Assembly (NCBI GenBank): GCA_014871665.1
Contig: WGSL01000001.1
Span: forward strand, 7,997 to 71,996
Direction: 5' to 3'
DNA length: 64,000 bases
From: Collinsella sp.
GTDB taxonomy: Bacteria; Actinomycetota; Coriobacteriia; Coriobacteriales; Coriobacteriaceae
Shown here: piece by piece, positions 43,969-54,212 of the stretch
Layout: each line of letters starts with the position of its first letter
How positions within the stretch are numbered: position 1 is the stretch's first letter
Position numbers and translations under genes: made by a program
The notes under the pieces: generated by a model
What the model was told of the DNA's origin: nothing
What the model saw: only the letters and a program-made list of their open reading frames with translations
Databases searched by the model: none

Positions 43969-44799
43969 TTACTTCTTACGGCGACGAATGATGTGCTGGT
44001 TCGAGACCTTCTTCTTCTTGCGCGTACGAAGGCCCTTCGTCGGCTTACCCCAGGGGGTAACGGAGGGACGACCAGAGGTGTGGTTCTTGCCCTCGCCACC
44101 GCCGTGCGGGTGGTCGACAGGGTTCATGACGGTACCGCGGACGGTCGGGCGCACGTTCATGTGACGCTTACGGCCGGCCTTGCCGATGACGATGTTGGAG
44201 TGATCGGCGTTGCCGACCTCACCGACGGTGGCGCGGCAGGTAACGAGGATGCGGCGCATCTCGGAGGAAGGCATACGGACGATAGCGTACTTGCCCTCCT
44301 TACCCATCAGCTGGCAGGAGTTACCGGCGGAACGGGCGATAGCGGCGCCCTTGCCCGGCTGGAACTCGACGGCGTGGATGAGCGTACCGACGGGGATGTC
44401 GGCGAGGGGCAGAGCGTTGCCCGGCTTGATGTCGGCGTCAGAACCGGATATGATGGTCTGACCGACCTCGAGGCCCTTGGGGGCCAGGATGTAGCGCTTC
44501 TCACCGTCAGCGTAGTGCAGCAGAGCGATGCGAGCGGAACGGTTCGGATCGTACTCGATCGTGGCAACCTTGGCGGGCACGCCGTCCTTGTTGCGCTTGA
44601 AGTCGATCACGCGGTAACGACGCTTCACGCCGCCGCCCTGGTGGCGGGTGGTGATGCGGCCGTTGTTGTTACGACCGGCCTTCTTGGGCAGGGGCTCGAG
44701 AAGAGACTTCTCGGGCTTGGTGCAGGTGATCTCGGAGAAGTCGGAGATCGTCTGCCAACGCCTACCAGCGGAGGTCGGCTTAAGGTGCTTTACAGCCAT
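43969..44799 (-). CDS. rplB: 50S ribosomal protein L2
   Basis: 276 aa from ATG 44799 (AAAGGGA 6 nt upstream). An upstream in-frame extension is not part of L2. [16 protein letters not shown] start and the C-terminal [10 protein letters not shown] loop with the catalytic-centre-proximal histidine are present. Preceded by an unusually long 179-bp gap to rplW that holds two hairpins and a promoter-like motif. Confidence 0.97.
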   Translation of the reverse strand: MAVKHLKPTSAGRRWQTISDFSEITCTKPEKSLLEPLPKKAGRNNNGRITTRHQGGGVKRRYRVIDFKRNKDGVPAKVATIEYDPNRSARIALLHYADGEKRYILAPKGLEVGQTIISGSDADIKPGNALPLADIPVGTLIHAVEFQPGKGAAIARSAGNSCQLMGKEGKYAIVRMPSSEMRRILVTCRATVGEVGNADHSNIVIGKAGRKRHMNVRPTVRGTVMNPVDHPHGGGEGKNHTSGRPSVTPWGKPTKGLRTRKKKKVSNQHIIRRRKK

Positions 44800-44879
44800 T
44801 ACAATCCCTTTCAATAGGAATCCGTTAGCCATCGCAGACAGGGATTCGAGGTTCTGCCTCGGGTGCGATGACACCGGAC

Positions 44880-44960
44880 GTATACACGGTTCCGGGCGTG
44901 TCCATTTTATACGCCCAAAACCTTGAGCTCCCGCCTCCCCTATTTGGGAGGCATGAGCTC
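44880..44960 (-). promoter_or_regulatory. Promoter-like motif and two hairpins inside the S10 operon (rplW-rplB gap)
   Basis: 44880-44905 matches 46745-46770 upstream of rplC at 23 of 26 bases (GTATACACGG...GGGCGT.TCCAT on the plus strand). It overlaps a GGGCGT/ACGCCC hairpin (44894-44916). A second hairpin, GAGCTCCCGCCTCCC with GGGAGGCATGAGCTC, follows at 44925-44960. A second promoter or a regulated RNA for the distal ribosomal genes is likely. Confidence 0.45.
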
Positions 44961-44978
44961 ACTCAACAGCAGCGAGTC

Positions 44979-45266
44979 TTAGGCCTGGTTGCCAAAGACC
45001 TCGATGGTGTCGCCCTCGGCCAGCGTGACGATGGCCTTCTTCCAAGAACGGGTCTTGCCGGCGACATAGCGCACGCGCTTGGTCTTGGGCTTGACCGTCA
45101 GGGTGTTCACGCGAACGACCTTGACACCGAAGATCTCCTCGACGGCGTCCTTGATCTGATACTTGTTAGCATCCTTGGCGACCTCGAACGTGTACTTGTT
45201 CAGCTCCATGCCGGAGAAGGAACGCTCGGACACGATCGGACGGATGATGATCTCGTGGGCGGTCAT
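44979..45266 (-). CDS. rplW: 50S ribosomal protein L23
   Basis: 95 aa. IIIRPIVSERSF and FEVAKDANKYQIKDAVEEIF identify L23, which docks SRP and trigger factor at the tunnel exit. Its start abuts the rplD stop with no gap. Confidence 0.97.
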   Translation of the reverse strand: MTAHEIIIRPIVSERSFSGMELNKYTFEVAKDANKYQIKDAVEEIFGVKVVRVNTLTVKPKTKRVRYVAGKTRSWKKAIVTLAEGDTIEVFGNQA

Positions 45267-45893
45267 TTATGCAAGCACCTCCCCGAAGTGAGCGGCGATG
45301 TCGGCGGGCATCAGCACAGCGTTGTTGTTGACGAGATCGTAGGTGTTGGCCTCGTCAGCGGTGATGATGAACGTCTTGGGAATGTTGCGGAACGACAGGT
45401 AGGCGTTGACGTCCTCATCGCGAACGATGATGGTCAGACGCTTGCCCTCAAGGCCGAGAGCCTTGAGCATGGCGACGGCAGCCTTGGTGGAAGGCTTCTC
45501 GAAGCCGTAGTCGTCGACGAGCACGAGCTCGCCATCGGCCAGCTTGGCGGACAGCGCGGAGCGCATAGCCAGCTTGACCTCCTTGTTGTTCATACGCTTA
45601 GCGTAGGAACGGGGCTTGGGGGCGAAGACAACGCCACCGTGACGCCACTGGGCAGCACGGATGGAACCCTGGCGGGCACGGCCGGTGCCCTTCTGACGCC
45701 AAGGCTTCTTGCCGCCACCGGAAACCTCAGAGCGGCCCTTAGCGGACTGGGTGCCCTGACGCCAAGAGGCCATCTGGCACTTGACGATGTGGTGCATAAC
45801 GTGGATGTTCGGCTCGATGCCGTACACCTCAGCGGCGAGCTCGGCCTCGGCGACCTTCTTGCCCTCGCTGTTCTTTACTTCAAACTTTGCCAT
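45267..45893 (-). CDS. rplD: 50S ribosomal protein L4
   Basis: 208 aa. KGRSEVSGGGKKPWRQKGTG, the extended loop entering the exit tunnel, is intact, as is the C-terminal fold. In E. coli L4 also represses its own operon; whether it does here is unknown. 46 nt after rplC. Confidence 0.97.
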   Translation of the reverse strand: MAKFEVKNSEGKKVAEAELAAEVYGIEPNIHVMHHIVKCQMASWRQGTQSAKGRSEVSGGGKKPWRQKGTGRARQGSIRAAQWRHGGVVFAPKPRSYAKRMNNKEVKLAMRSALSAKLADGELVLVDDYGFEKPSTKAAVAMLKALGLEGKRLTIIVRDEDVNAYLSFRNIPKTFIITADEANTYDLVNNNAVLMPADIAAHFGEVLA

Positions 45894-45939
45894 TTAAGTG
45901 TTCTCCTTGGTATGACGCTGGGCTAAATGGGCTGGGCCC

Positions 45940-46560
45940 TTAGGCCATACGGATGGCGACGAGACCATTCTTGGCACCCGGGACAGCGCCCTTGACCAAG
46001 ATGAGGTTCTGCTCGGCATCGATGCGGACAACGGAAAGGTTCTTGACGGTAACGCGCTCGTTACCCATGTGACCGGCCATCTTGACGCCCTTGAGGACGC
46101 GCGCAGGATAGGCGCACTGACCGATAGAACCGGGGTGACGCTGGAAGTGAGAACCATGCGTCATAGGACCGCGGCGCTGACCCCAGCGCTTGATGCGACC
46201 CTGGAAGCCCTTACCCTTGGAGGTACCGATGACGTCGACCTTCTCGACATCAGCGAAATCAGCGACGGTGACGACCTCGCCGACCTTGTGCTCCTCGCCG
46301 TTCTCGACGCGGACCTCACGAAGGAAGCGGACAGGCTCGACGCCAGCCTTGGCGAAGTGACCAGCCATGGGCTTGTTCACGTTCTTGGCCTTGATGTCGC
46401 CGAAACCGATCTGGACGGCGTCATAGCCGTCGGTTGCCTGAGTTTTAACCTGCGAGACAGCGCAGGGGCCAGCCTGGATGACCGTGACGGGAACGACGTT
46501 GTCGTCCTCGTCCCAAACCTGGGTCATGCCAATCTTGCGGCCGAGAATCATGCTGATCAA
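45940..46560 (-). CDS. rplC: 50S ribosomal protein L3
   Basis: 206 aa. [20 protein letters not shown] start and the central [21 protein letters not shown] loop ([17 protein letters not shown]) reach the peptidyl transferase centre in the family. It is the first gene of the operon here: rpsJ, which normally precedes it, lies 14 kb away at 60483-60791. A 460-bp leader precedes it. Confidence 0.97.
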   Translation of the reverse strand: MISMILGRKIGMTQVWDEDDNVVPVTVIQAGPCAVSQVKTQATDGYDAVQIGFGDIKAKNVNKPMAGHFAKAGVEPVRFLREVRVENGEEHKVGEVVTVADFADVEKVDVIGTSKGKGFQGRIKRWGQRRGPMTHGSHFQRHPGSIGQCAYPARVLKGVKMAGHMGNERVTVKNLSVVRIDAEQNLILVKGAVPGAKNGLVAIRMA

Positions 46561-46820
46561 GATATGATCCCAACTCTCGCGTGGTCTTGGGACAATGCGT
46601 ACACCACCGAGCGTACGCCCCTAGAGGACCACTACTTACACGTCGTGCTCCCCAGTCTTGTATTGCGTCCAGACTACCTGACAACCCTATTAAGCAGGCA
46701 TTTTGTCCAGCCAGAATACTCCCCTGGTTACACACAGCTGTTTAGTATACACGGCTGCGGGCGTATCCATCGAGATTCATATTTCACTCACATTGTTTAC
46801 GCAGGTAAAGTGCGTGACAC
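46561..46820 (-). promoter_or_regulatory. Leader region of the S10 operon
   Basis: 260 bp between the rplC start and the large palindrome. It contains TATACT on the minus strand at 46744-46749, inside a 26-bp motif (46745-46770) repeated at 44880-44905. No open reading frame is convincing. The long leader gives room for mRNA autoregulation by L4 or another protein, but I do not recognise a known fold. Confidence 0.4.
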
Positions 46821-46983
46821 GTTCCCAGTGCGCGGCGGAGGGGGCGGGCCTGAGACATATTAAGGTTGCTGCTCTACAGTCCTGCTCACGACGGAGAGCA
46901 CATTAAGTGCTCTCCTGTTCGTGCGGAACTCGCGACAACCTTAATATGTCTCAGGCCCGCCCCCTCCGCCGCGCACTGGGAAC
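46821..46983. repeat. 163-bp element with perfect 48-bp inverted repeats and a nested hairpin
   Basis: Arms 46821-46868 and 46936-46983 are exact reverse complements over 48 bp (outer GTTCCCAGTGCG, inner CATATTAAGGTTG). The 67-bp centre carries a further hairpin GGAGAGCAC-attaa-GTGCTCTCC. It lies between the end of the phosphatase gene and the S10 leader. No coding content. Confidence 0.9.
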
Positions 46984-47019
46984 GCCACGTTGATGTCTGC
47001 TAAACCTTGCTCGCTCAGG

Positions 47020-47640
47020 CTAATGACTTTGTTGAGGGTCCACAATTTGTTGCAAGGTGAACTTGCATTGGGGCGTATCGTCCTCTTCTCGCGCATCATC
47101 GAAATCGAAGATCATGATGGCGCAGTTGGGGAGTTTTGCTGGGAGCTCAAAGCCCTCTGGGGCTGCAGCCTTGATGAATTGGCGGCTGGCGCTGCCGTGG
47201 CTTACTGCTAGGAGGGTTTCTATGCCCTCGGCGCCCATGAGATTGGTGAGGGTGTCTACCATGCGCTCTTGCAGTGCCTGGCTTCCTTCTCCTCCGAAGG
47301 GGACCAGGTCCTCGCCCGGATCCCAGACGTCGGTGGGAAGGGCATCGTGGGGACCTTCTTCGAAGGTGCCGTAGCCGCGCTCGATGATGCCTTCGCAGGG
47401 CTCGACAGCGGCGTCCGGACCGAGGAGTTCGCATGCGACGAGACTTGCCGTGTCCATGGCTCGGCCTAAGGGCGATGAGACCACTTTGTTGGGGACGACG
47501 CCGTGGGCCTTGAGCCATGCGGCCGCCATTCCCGCTTGTTTGCGGCCCAGGTCGGTCAACGGTGAATCGCAGCGACCCTGGACGAGCTTTTTAACGTTGA
47601 ATTCCGTCTGGCCGTGACGGAGTAGATACAGCTTCTTCAT
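47020..47640 (-). CDS. Histidine phosphatase (phosphoglycerate mutase) family protein
   Basis: 206 aa. LLRHGQTEFN gives the catalytic RHG histidine (H9) and LAVSHGSASRQF the second histidine. The spacing suits broad-specificity phosphatases such as PhoE/CobC rather than glycolytic mutase. Cytoplasmic. 39 bp downstream of the cation exporter gene on the same strand. Confidence 0.85.
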   Translation of the reverse strand: MKKLYLLRHGQTEFNVKKLVQGRCDSPLTDLGRKQAGMAAAWLKAHGVVPNKVVSSPLGRAMDTASLVACELLGPDAAVEPCEGIIERGYGTFEEGPHDALPTDVWDPGEDLVPFGGEGSQALQERMVDTLTNLMGAEGIETLLAVSHGSASRQFIKAAAPEGFELPAKLPNCAIMIFDFDDAREEDDTPQCKFTLQQIVDPQQSH

Positions 47641-47679
47641 GCTCTCCCCTTCTGCATCAATAGCTTGCGTGGCGCAATC

Positions 47680-48834
47680 CTATTCGTGGGTATGCCCTAC
47701 GTAGTCTTCGTCGATCGTAATCTTGGCAATCGACTTGGGATATTCCGATTCGACCCTCTGGGCCAGCGCGTGTTTGAGCTCATCGGCACTCATCTGCAGA
47801 TCCGAGGGACGCACGCAGTCAAAGATCACATTGGTGTGCGTGGGACCCGGCACGCAGCGCAGATCGTGAATCGAAAGGCGGCTATCAATCTCCTGGACCA
47901 TAGCGTTGATGCGCAGGCGCATGCTCGCCACCTTTGGATCGTCGGTCACGATGGGATCGTAATGGAGCGTAACGATCATGCCGTCCTCGTCCCTAAACCA
48001 CTGCTCGATGTTATCGAGCGTGTCGTGGCTTTCCAGTGGGCTGGCCTCGGCCGCCATCTCGGCGTGCGCACTTGCAAACTTCCTGCCCGGACCGTAATCG
48101 TGAACCATTAGGTCATGAACGCCCAAAACGCCGGGGTAGCTCATGATCTTGTCTCGGATGTGCTTGACCAACTTGGGATCGGGTGCCTGACCCAAAAGCG
48201 GGCTCACCGTATCTTGGATAAGCTCAAAGCCGCTCCAGCCAATATAGGCGCCAACGGCAAGGCCGACCCAAGCATCAAGGTTGATGCCCGTCACCTGGGA
48301 AACGATCGCGCACGCCAGCACAGCACCCGTGGCAAGAACATCGTTCTTGGAATCCTGGGCCGTCGCATGCAGCGTATCGGACTCAATGCGATCACCGAGC
48401 TTTTGGTTGAGGGCCGCCATCCACAGCTTTACAACCATCGAAAGCGCCAGAACTGCCACCAGGGCAAGCGAGAACTCGACAGGTTCGGGGTGGATGATGC
48501 GCTCAAACGAGGACTTCACCAGCTCAACGCCAATCAGCAGCACGAGCGCCGCCACGACCAGGCCAGAAAGATACTCGTAGCGACCATGTCCGTAAGGATG
48601 CTCGGGATCGGCCGGCTTGCTCGCCAGCTTAAAGCCCAGCACGCTCACGATATTCGAGCTGGCATCGGACAGGTTGTTCATGGCATCCGCCACGATCGAA
48701 ACCGATCCCGACAGCACGCCAATTGCACCCTTCGCAGCGCATAGTGCCACATTGGCGAGAATACACACCACGCCTGCCAACGTTCCCACGCGCGCACGGT
48801 CACCCTGCGCACGACGAACAATCCACTCGACCAT
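47680..48834 (-). CDS. Cation diffusion facilitator family transporter
   Basis: 384 aa. Six hydrophobic segments in the first 220 residues, with the CDF pattern SIVADAMNNLSDAS in TM2 and HATAQDSKNDVLATGAV in TM5, then a cytoplasmic domain with metal-ligand histidines (HDLMVHDYG, HAEMAAE). The TM2 first ligand position is N/D-rich rather than HxxxD, so specificity may be Mn or Fe rather than Zn. An extended C-terminal tail repeats a cytoplasmic-domain-like fold (IHDLRCVPGPTHTNVIFD). Confidence 0.85.
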   Translation of the reverse strand: MVEWIVRRAQGDRARVGTLAGVVCILANVALCAAKGAIGVLSGSVSIVADAMNNLSDASSNIVSVLGFKLASKPADPEHPYGHGRYEYLSGLVVAALVLLIGVELVKSSFERIIHPEPVEFSLALVAVLALSMVVKLWMAALNQKLGDRIESDTLHATAQDSKNDVLATGAVLACAIVSQVTGINLDAWVGLAVGAYIGWSGFELIQDTVSPLLGQAPDPKLVKHIRDKIMSYPGVLGVHDLMVHDYGPGRKFASAHAEMAAEASPLESHDTLDNIEQWFRDEDGMIVTLHYDPIVTDDPKVASMRLRINAMVQEIDSRLSIHDLRCVPGPTHTNVIFDCVRPSDLQMSADELKHALAQRVESEYPKSIAKITIDEDYVGHTHE

Positions 48835-48913
48835 CTATATCCGCCCCCACGGCACTACCCATATATCTATTGCTCAAACGGATTGTAGTGTAGCCACTTT
48901 GTCCCCCAGATAC

Positions 48914-48947
48914 AAAAGGCCGCAACCCACACGAGCCGCGGCCTTGG
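48914..48947 (-). terminator. Terminator after the EIIC gene
   Basis: On the minus strand AAGGCCGCGGC pairs with GCGGCCTTTTG around an 11-nt loop. Confidence 0.7.
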
Positions 48948-48983
48948 AACATGACAATGGAATCGTCCTTTTGTCGCACAGGT

Positions 48984-50198
48984 CTATGCGCTTGCTTCAG
49001 CAGCGCTCACCATCGTTTCGGGCGAATCGGCTTCGTCTTCTGCCGTCTGCTCCTTCGTCGGCACCACGCCAAAGCAGTAGCTCAGCGCCGCAGACACCGC
49101 AAATGCCGTGCCGCCGGCAGCGCAGCACCACAGCAGGTTCGAAATACCGCCCGTGGCAAAGCCAATGACCATGAGGACATTCGTCATGCCGATGGTATAG
49201 GCCGTAACGTGGCCCACGGCCGCAACAAGGCCTCCGACGGCGCCGCCAATGGCCATGCACGTCAGGCACCTGCCATATTTAAAGCCGCAACCGTACAGCG
49301 CCGGCTCGCTTACGCCGCCAAGCACGCCCGAGATTGAATAGCCCAGCATGAGCGCCTTCTCGTCCTTATTCGCAATGCGAAGCGCAGCGCCAAAGGGCAT
49401 GCCCCAAACAGCGAACGTTGCCATTGTCGCGGCGATCAGGATGCACGAATCCGTTCCCACACTCATAAACTGCGCGTACGCAAGCGATAGGACAACATTG
49501 CTGACGCCCGCGATCTTTAGGAACTCCCAGCCAGCGGCAAGCCCCATGAGCGTGAGCAGCGACACGATGCCACCGGAATTGCCAAGCATAAACATAAGCT
49601 GGCCCAACAGCATGCCCAGATAGCTGCCCGCCGGCGCCGTAATGCACAGCGAAACCGGAACCATGACAAGCATGGTTGCAAACGGAACGAACGAAAACGC
49701 CACGGCCTTAGGGATAACGCGCGAAAAGAAACACTCCACTCGCCATAGCACGGGCACCGAGATGAGAACCGGAATAACAGTCGTCGTGTAATCGTTGACC
49801 GGCGCGGGAAGCAGACCATACACGGAAGTCATCGATGCCCCCGTCGTCGAGGCGGCATCAACGAGCTTAAGCAGATCGGGTGCAATCAATACGCCGCCCA
49901 GCATCATGCCCAGCTGCTCCGAGCAACCGAGCTGGCGGGCGGCCGCCCAACCAAGATAAATGGGCAAAAAGTAGTAGCCGGCGTTATAGAGCCAACTGTA
50001 GAACAGGCGATGGATTTCGGAATCGGCAGACCACAGGCCCAGCATGCCCTCGCCCATAATGACGGCGACGGTGCGGAACAACGCCGCGCAGACAATAAAC
50101 GGCAGCGCCGACATCATGCTTTTGGACAGATAGTCCACCACGGCCATGGCGTTTGATGAAACCGTCGTTGCAAACGTGGTGTTGGAAACTTGTGACAT
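48984..50198 (-). CDS. PTS EIIC-domain membrane protein
   Basis: 404 aa from ATG 50198; earlier in-frame codons back to 50396 overlap accDA and are not conserved-looking. About ten hydrophobic segments of the glucose/beta-glucoside EIIC fold (PGD-like VNDYTTTVIPVLISVPVL, and GVSEPALYG, the conserved G-(I/V)-(T/S)-EP loop). No EIIB or EIIA domain is attached, so partners must be encoded elsewhere, or it acts as a stand-alone permease. It lies 40 bp after accDA on the same strand, probably with its own transcript. Confidence 0.8.
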   Translation of the reverse strand: MSQVSNTTFATTVSSNAMAVVDYLSKSMMSALPFIVCAALFRTVAVIMGEGMLGLWSADSEIHRLFYSWLYNAGYYFLPIYLGWAAARQLGCSEQLGMMLGGVLIAPDLLKLVDAASTTGASMTSVYGLLPAPVNDYTTTVIPVLISVPVLWRVECFFSRVIPKAVAFSFVPFATMLVMVPVSLCITAPAGSYLGMLLGQLMFMLGNSGGIVSLLTLMGLAAGWEFLKIAGVSNVVLSLAYAQFMSVGTDSCILIAATMATFAVWGMPFGAALRIANKDEKALMLGYSISGVLGGVSEPALYGCGFKYGRCLTCMAIGGAVGGLVAAVGHVTAYTIGMTNVLMVIGFATGGISNLLWCCAAGGTAFAVSAALSYCFGVVPTKEQTAEDEADSPETMVSAAEASA

Positions 50199-50238
50199 GG
50201 AACGCCTTTCCCAATGTGACATGCGGGCTGCCCCTTTG

Positions 50239-51949
50239 TCACATCGTGCGGTACTGACCGATTGCGCGGTACTTTTCGTAGCGGAGGTTTGTGAGGGTCG
50301 CCTCGTCGAGCTGCCCAAGCGTATCGAAGGCATCAAATGCCGAGGACATGACGGCACCGGCGATCTCCTCATGCGACAGGCCCCTATCGTCAACAATGCC
50401 GTCGATGATGCCGAGCGCCAACAGATCGGGAGCCGTGAGCTTCAGCGCCTCGGCGGCCTCATTCGCGCGGTCGGTATCCTTCCACAGGATCGACGCACAG
50501 GCCTCGGGGCTCACGACCGAATAGGCCGAGCTCGAGAGCATCAGGATGCGGTCGGCCACGGATAGCGCCAGCGCGCCACCAGAGCCGCCCTCGCCTGTCA
50601 CCACCGAGACAATCGGCGTCTTAAGGCCGCTCATCTCCATGAGATTCTGGGCAATCGCCTCGCCCTGGCCGCGCTCCTCGGCACCGATGCCGCAAAACGC
50701 GCCCGAAGTATCGACCAGGCACAGAACCGGTCGACCAAACTTTTCGGCCTGGCGCATAAGGCGACGCGCTTTGCGGTAGCCCTCGGGATGTGCCATGCCA
50801 AAGTTGCGACGCATGCGCTCTTTGGTCGTGGTGCCGCGCTCGATGGCGATGACCGTTACGGGGCGCCCGTCTTTCCAGCCAATGCCAGCCACCACAGCGG
50901 CGTCGTCGCCAAAGTAGCGGTCGCCGTGCAGCTCCACAAATCCATCCAGGCCCAGCGAGATCATCTCGCCTGCCGTGGCGCGATCTGCCGAGCGGGTCTG
51001 TTTGACAATCTCGAGCGCGGTTTTTGGTGCGGCCGAGCGCTTGAACAAGTGTCCCAACTTTTTGCCGCGGCGACCCGTATGCACAATCTCGTGCGGTGCC
51101 CCCAGGCCGGGCACGTGCCCTTCGTGCAGCGCCAGCAGCTCGCCCACCGTGAGCGCAATCTCGCCACGCGGAACGACGGCATCGCAAAAGCCGTGCTCCA
51201 GCAAAAACTCGGAGCGCTGGAATCCCTTGGGCAGGCGCTTGTGCATGTTCTGCTCGATCACGCGCGGGCCGGCAAATGCCGTCAGGGCATCGGGCTCGGC
51301 CAGGATAATATCGCCCTCCATGGCAAAGCTCGCGGTTACGCCGCCGGTCGTGGGGTCGGTGAGCACCGTGATATACAGGCCGCCCGCCTCACTGTGGCGC
51401 CTAACCGCCGCAGAAATCTTGGCCATCTGCATAAGCGATGTCACACCCTCTTGCATGCGTGCACCGCCCGAAACGGTAAAGCCGACAACTGGCAATCCCA
51501 GCTCGGTCGCATGCTCAAATGTGCGACAGATCTTCTCGCCCACCACGGAACCCATCGAGCCCATCATAAAGATGGCGTCCATAAAGAAGAGCGCCGTATC
51601 GCAACCGCAGATTTTGCCCTTGCCGCACACAACGGCATCGCGCTCGCCCGAACGCTCGCTCACGCTCTTGAGCTTGTCGGCATAGCTGGGAAACGAGAGG
51701 AAATCCTCCGACGCCAGATTGGCATCCCATTCCTCAAACGTTCCCTCGTCGACCGTCTTGCGCATGCGCGCGCGACCGCTCACGCGAAAGTGTTTGCCAC
51801 AACGAGGGCAGACCTCGAGGTTGTCGTGCAGGCGTGCCTCATCGATCACGCGGCGGCACTCCGGACACTTGATAAACACGTGGCGCGCGGGAAACTCGGC
51901 GCACGACTCGGTCATCGGCCCCTCGAGGACGTTGACCGTCTTCGCTTTT

Positions 51950-51963
<14 letters not shown>
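50239..51963 (-). CDS. accDA: Fused acetyl-CoA carboxylase carboxyltransferase (AccD-AccA)
   Basis: 574 aa. Residues 30-60 hold the AccD zinc ribbon (CPECRR...CPRCGK). The beta domain runs to about 290, then the AccA domain begins (VELHGDRYFGDDAAVVAGIG; GSGGALALSVADRI). The two subunits that are separate in E. coli are one chain. It transfers CO2 from carboxybiotin to acetyl-CoA, the first step of fatty-acid synthesis. Start at 51963 overlaps the accC stop by 14 nt, a translationally coupled end of the fab operon. Confidence 0.93.
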
Positions 51964-53293
<1,330 letters not shown>

Positions 53294-53303
53294 GAAGCCT
53301 TCC

Positions 53304-53732
53304 TTAACTTTCGTGCATGAGTGCAAAAGACATATCGGCGCGGCAGCAAACCTCACCGTTGACGCTCGCAGTACCCGTCGCAAAGCGGAACGGCCCGCGC
53401 GCACGCGTGATGGTGCACACCAGATCAACCGTGTCGCCCGGGCGCACCGGACGCTTAAAGCGCACCTTGTCCAGACTCGTGTAGAACGGCGTCGCGCCGC
53501 GCGCTTCCTCGTCGCCCATCAGCAGCACGCAACAGTTTTGGGCGAGCATCTCGCACTGAATCACGCCGGGGACCACCGGGTTTCCCGGAAAATGCCCCTG
53601 CAAAAAGTACTCGTCGCCCGTGATCGTGATCTTGCCGTGGGCCTCGTCGCCCACCAGCTCGGCCTCGTCGAGCAAAAGCATCGGCTCGCGATGCGGCAAC
53701 AGCTTCTTGAGCTCTTCTTTGTTCATGGACAT
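53304..53732 (-). CDS. fabZ: 3-Hydroxyacyl-ACP dehydratase
   Basis: 142 aa from ATG 53732; GTG at 53735 is an equally placed alternative. LLPHREPMLLLD and the GHFPGNPVVPGV hot-dog catalytic motif (His, then the distal Glu in IQCEMLAQ) are intact. It dehydrates hydroxyacyl-ACP. The start is 3-4 nt from the accB stop, so the two are coupled. Confidence 0.95.
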   Translation of the reverse strand: MSMNKEELKKLLPHREPMLLLDEAELVGDEAHGKITITGDEYFLQGHFPGNPVVPGVIQCEMLAQNCCVLLMGDEEARGATPFYTSLDKVRFKRPVRPGDTVDLVCTITRARGPFRFATGTASVNGEVCCRADMSFALMHES

Positions 53733-53735
53733 CAC

Positions 53736-54209
53736 CTATCCGATCCTCATGAGGCAGCTGCCAAACTCCACGAGGTCGCCGTCGGCCACGCAGATCTCGA
53801 GCACCTCGCCGTCTGCCTCGGCCGTCACCTCGTTGAGAACCTTCATGGCCTCGATGATGCAGAGGGTCTCGCCGGCCTTGACCTTAGAGCCCACGTGCAC
53901 AAACGGCTCGTCGCCCGGCGCCGGGGCAGCATAGAAAACGCCGACCATGGGAGCGGTCACCTCGGTGCCCTTGGGCTCCGGTGCGGCGGCAGGTGTCTGC
54001 GCGGCGGGCTCCGGTGCGGCAGGCGCAACTGTGGGAGCTGCAACTGGAGCGGCCATAGCGCTCGGCATGGGCATGGGCACGGCAACCGGCTGTGCGGCGC
54101 TCGCGCGCTCGAGTTCGACCGCGGTGCCATCGGGCTCCTCAACGCGCACGCGCGTGAGGCCGCGGTCCTCCATCACATCGGCTATCTCGGCAAGTCTTTT
54201 GGAATCCAT
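53736..54209 (-). CDS. accB: Biotin carboxyl carrier protein
   Basis: 157 aa. N-terminal helical region, a Pro/Ala-rich linker (repeated PMPMPSAMAAPVAAP-like sequence), and a C-terminal biotinyl domain with IIEAMKVLNEV; the lysine is the biotin site. BirA (59590-60366) is the likely modifying ligase. 3 nt after fabF. Confidence 0.95.
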   Translation of the reverse strand: MDSKRLAEIADVMEDRGLTRVRVEEPDGTAVELERASAAQPVAVPMPMPSAMAAPVAAPTVAPAAPEPAAQTPAAAPEPKGTEVTAPMVGVFYAAPAPGDEPFVHVGSKVKAGETLCIIEAMKVLNEVTAEADGEVLEICVADGDLVEFGSCLMRIG

Positions 54210-54212
54210 GCT

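Noticed and set aside
46821..46983. Insertion sequence
   Set aside because: Only 163 bp with no transposase frame; at most a miniature non-autonomous element.
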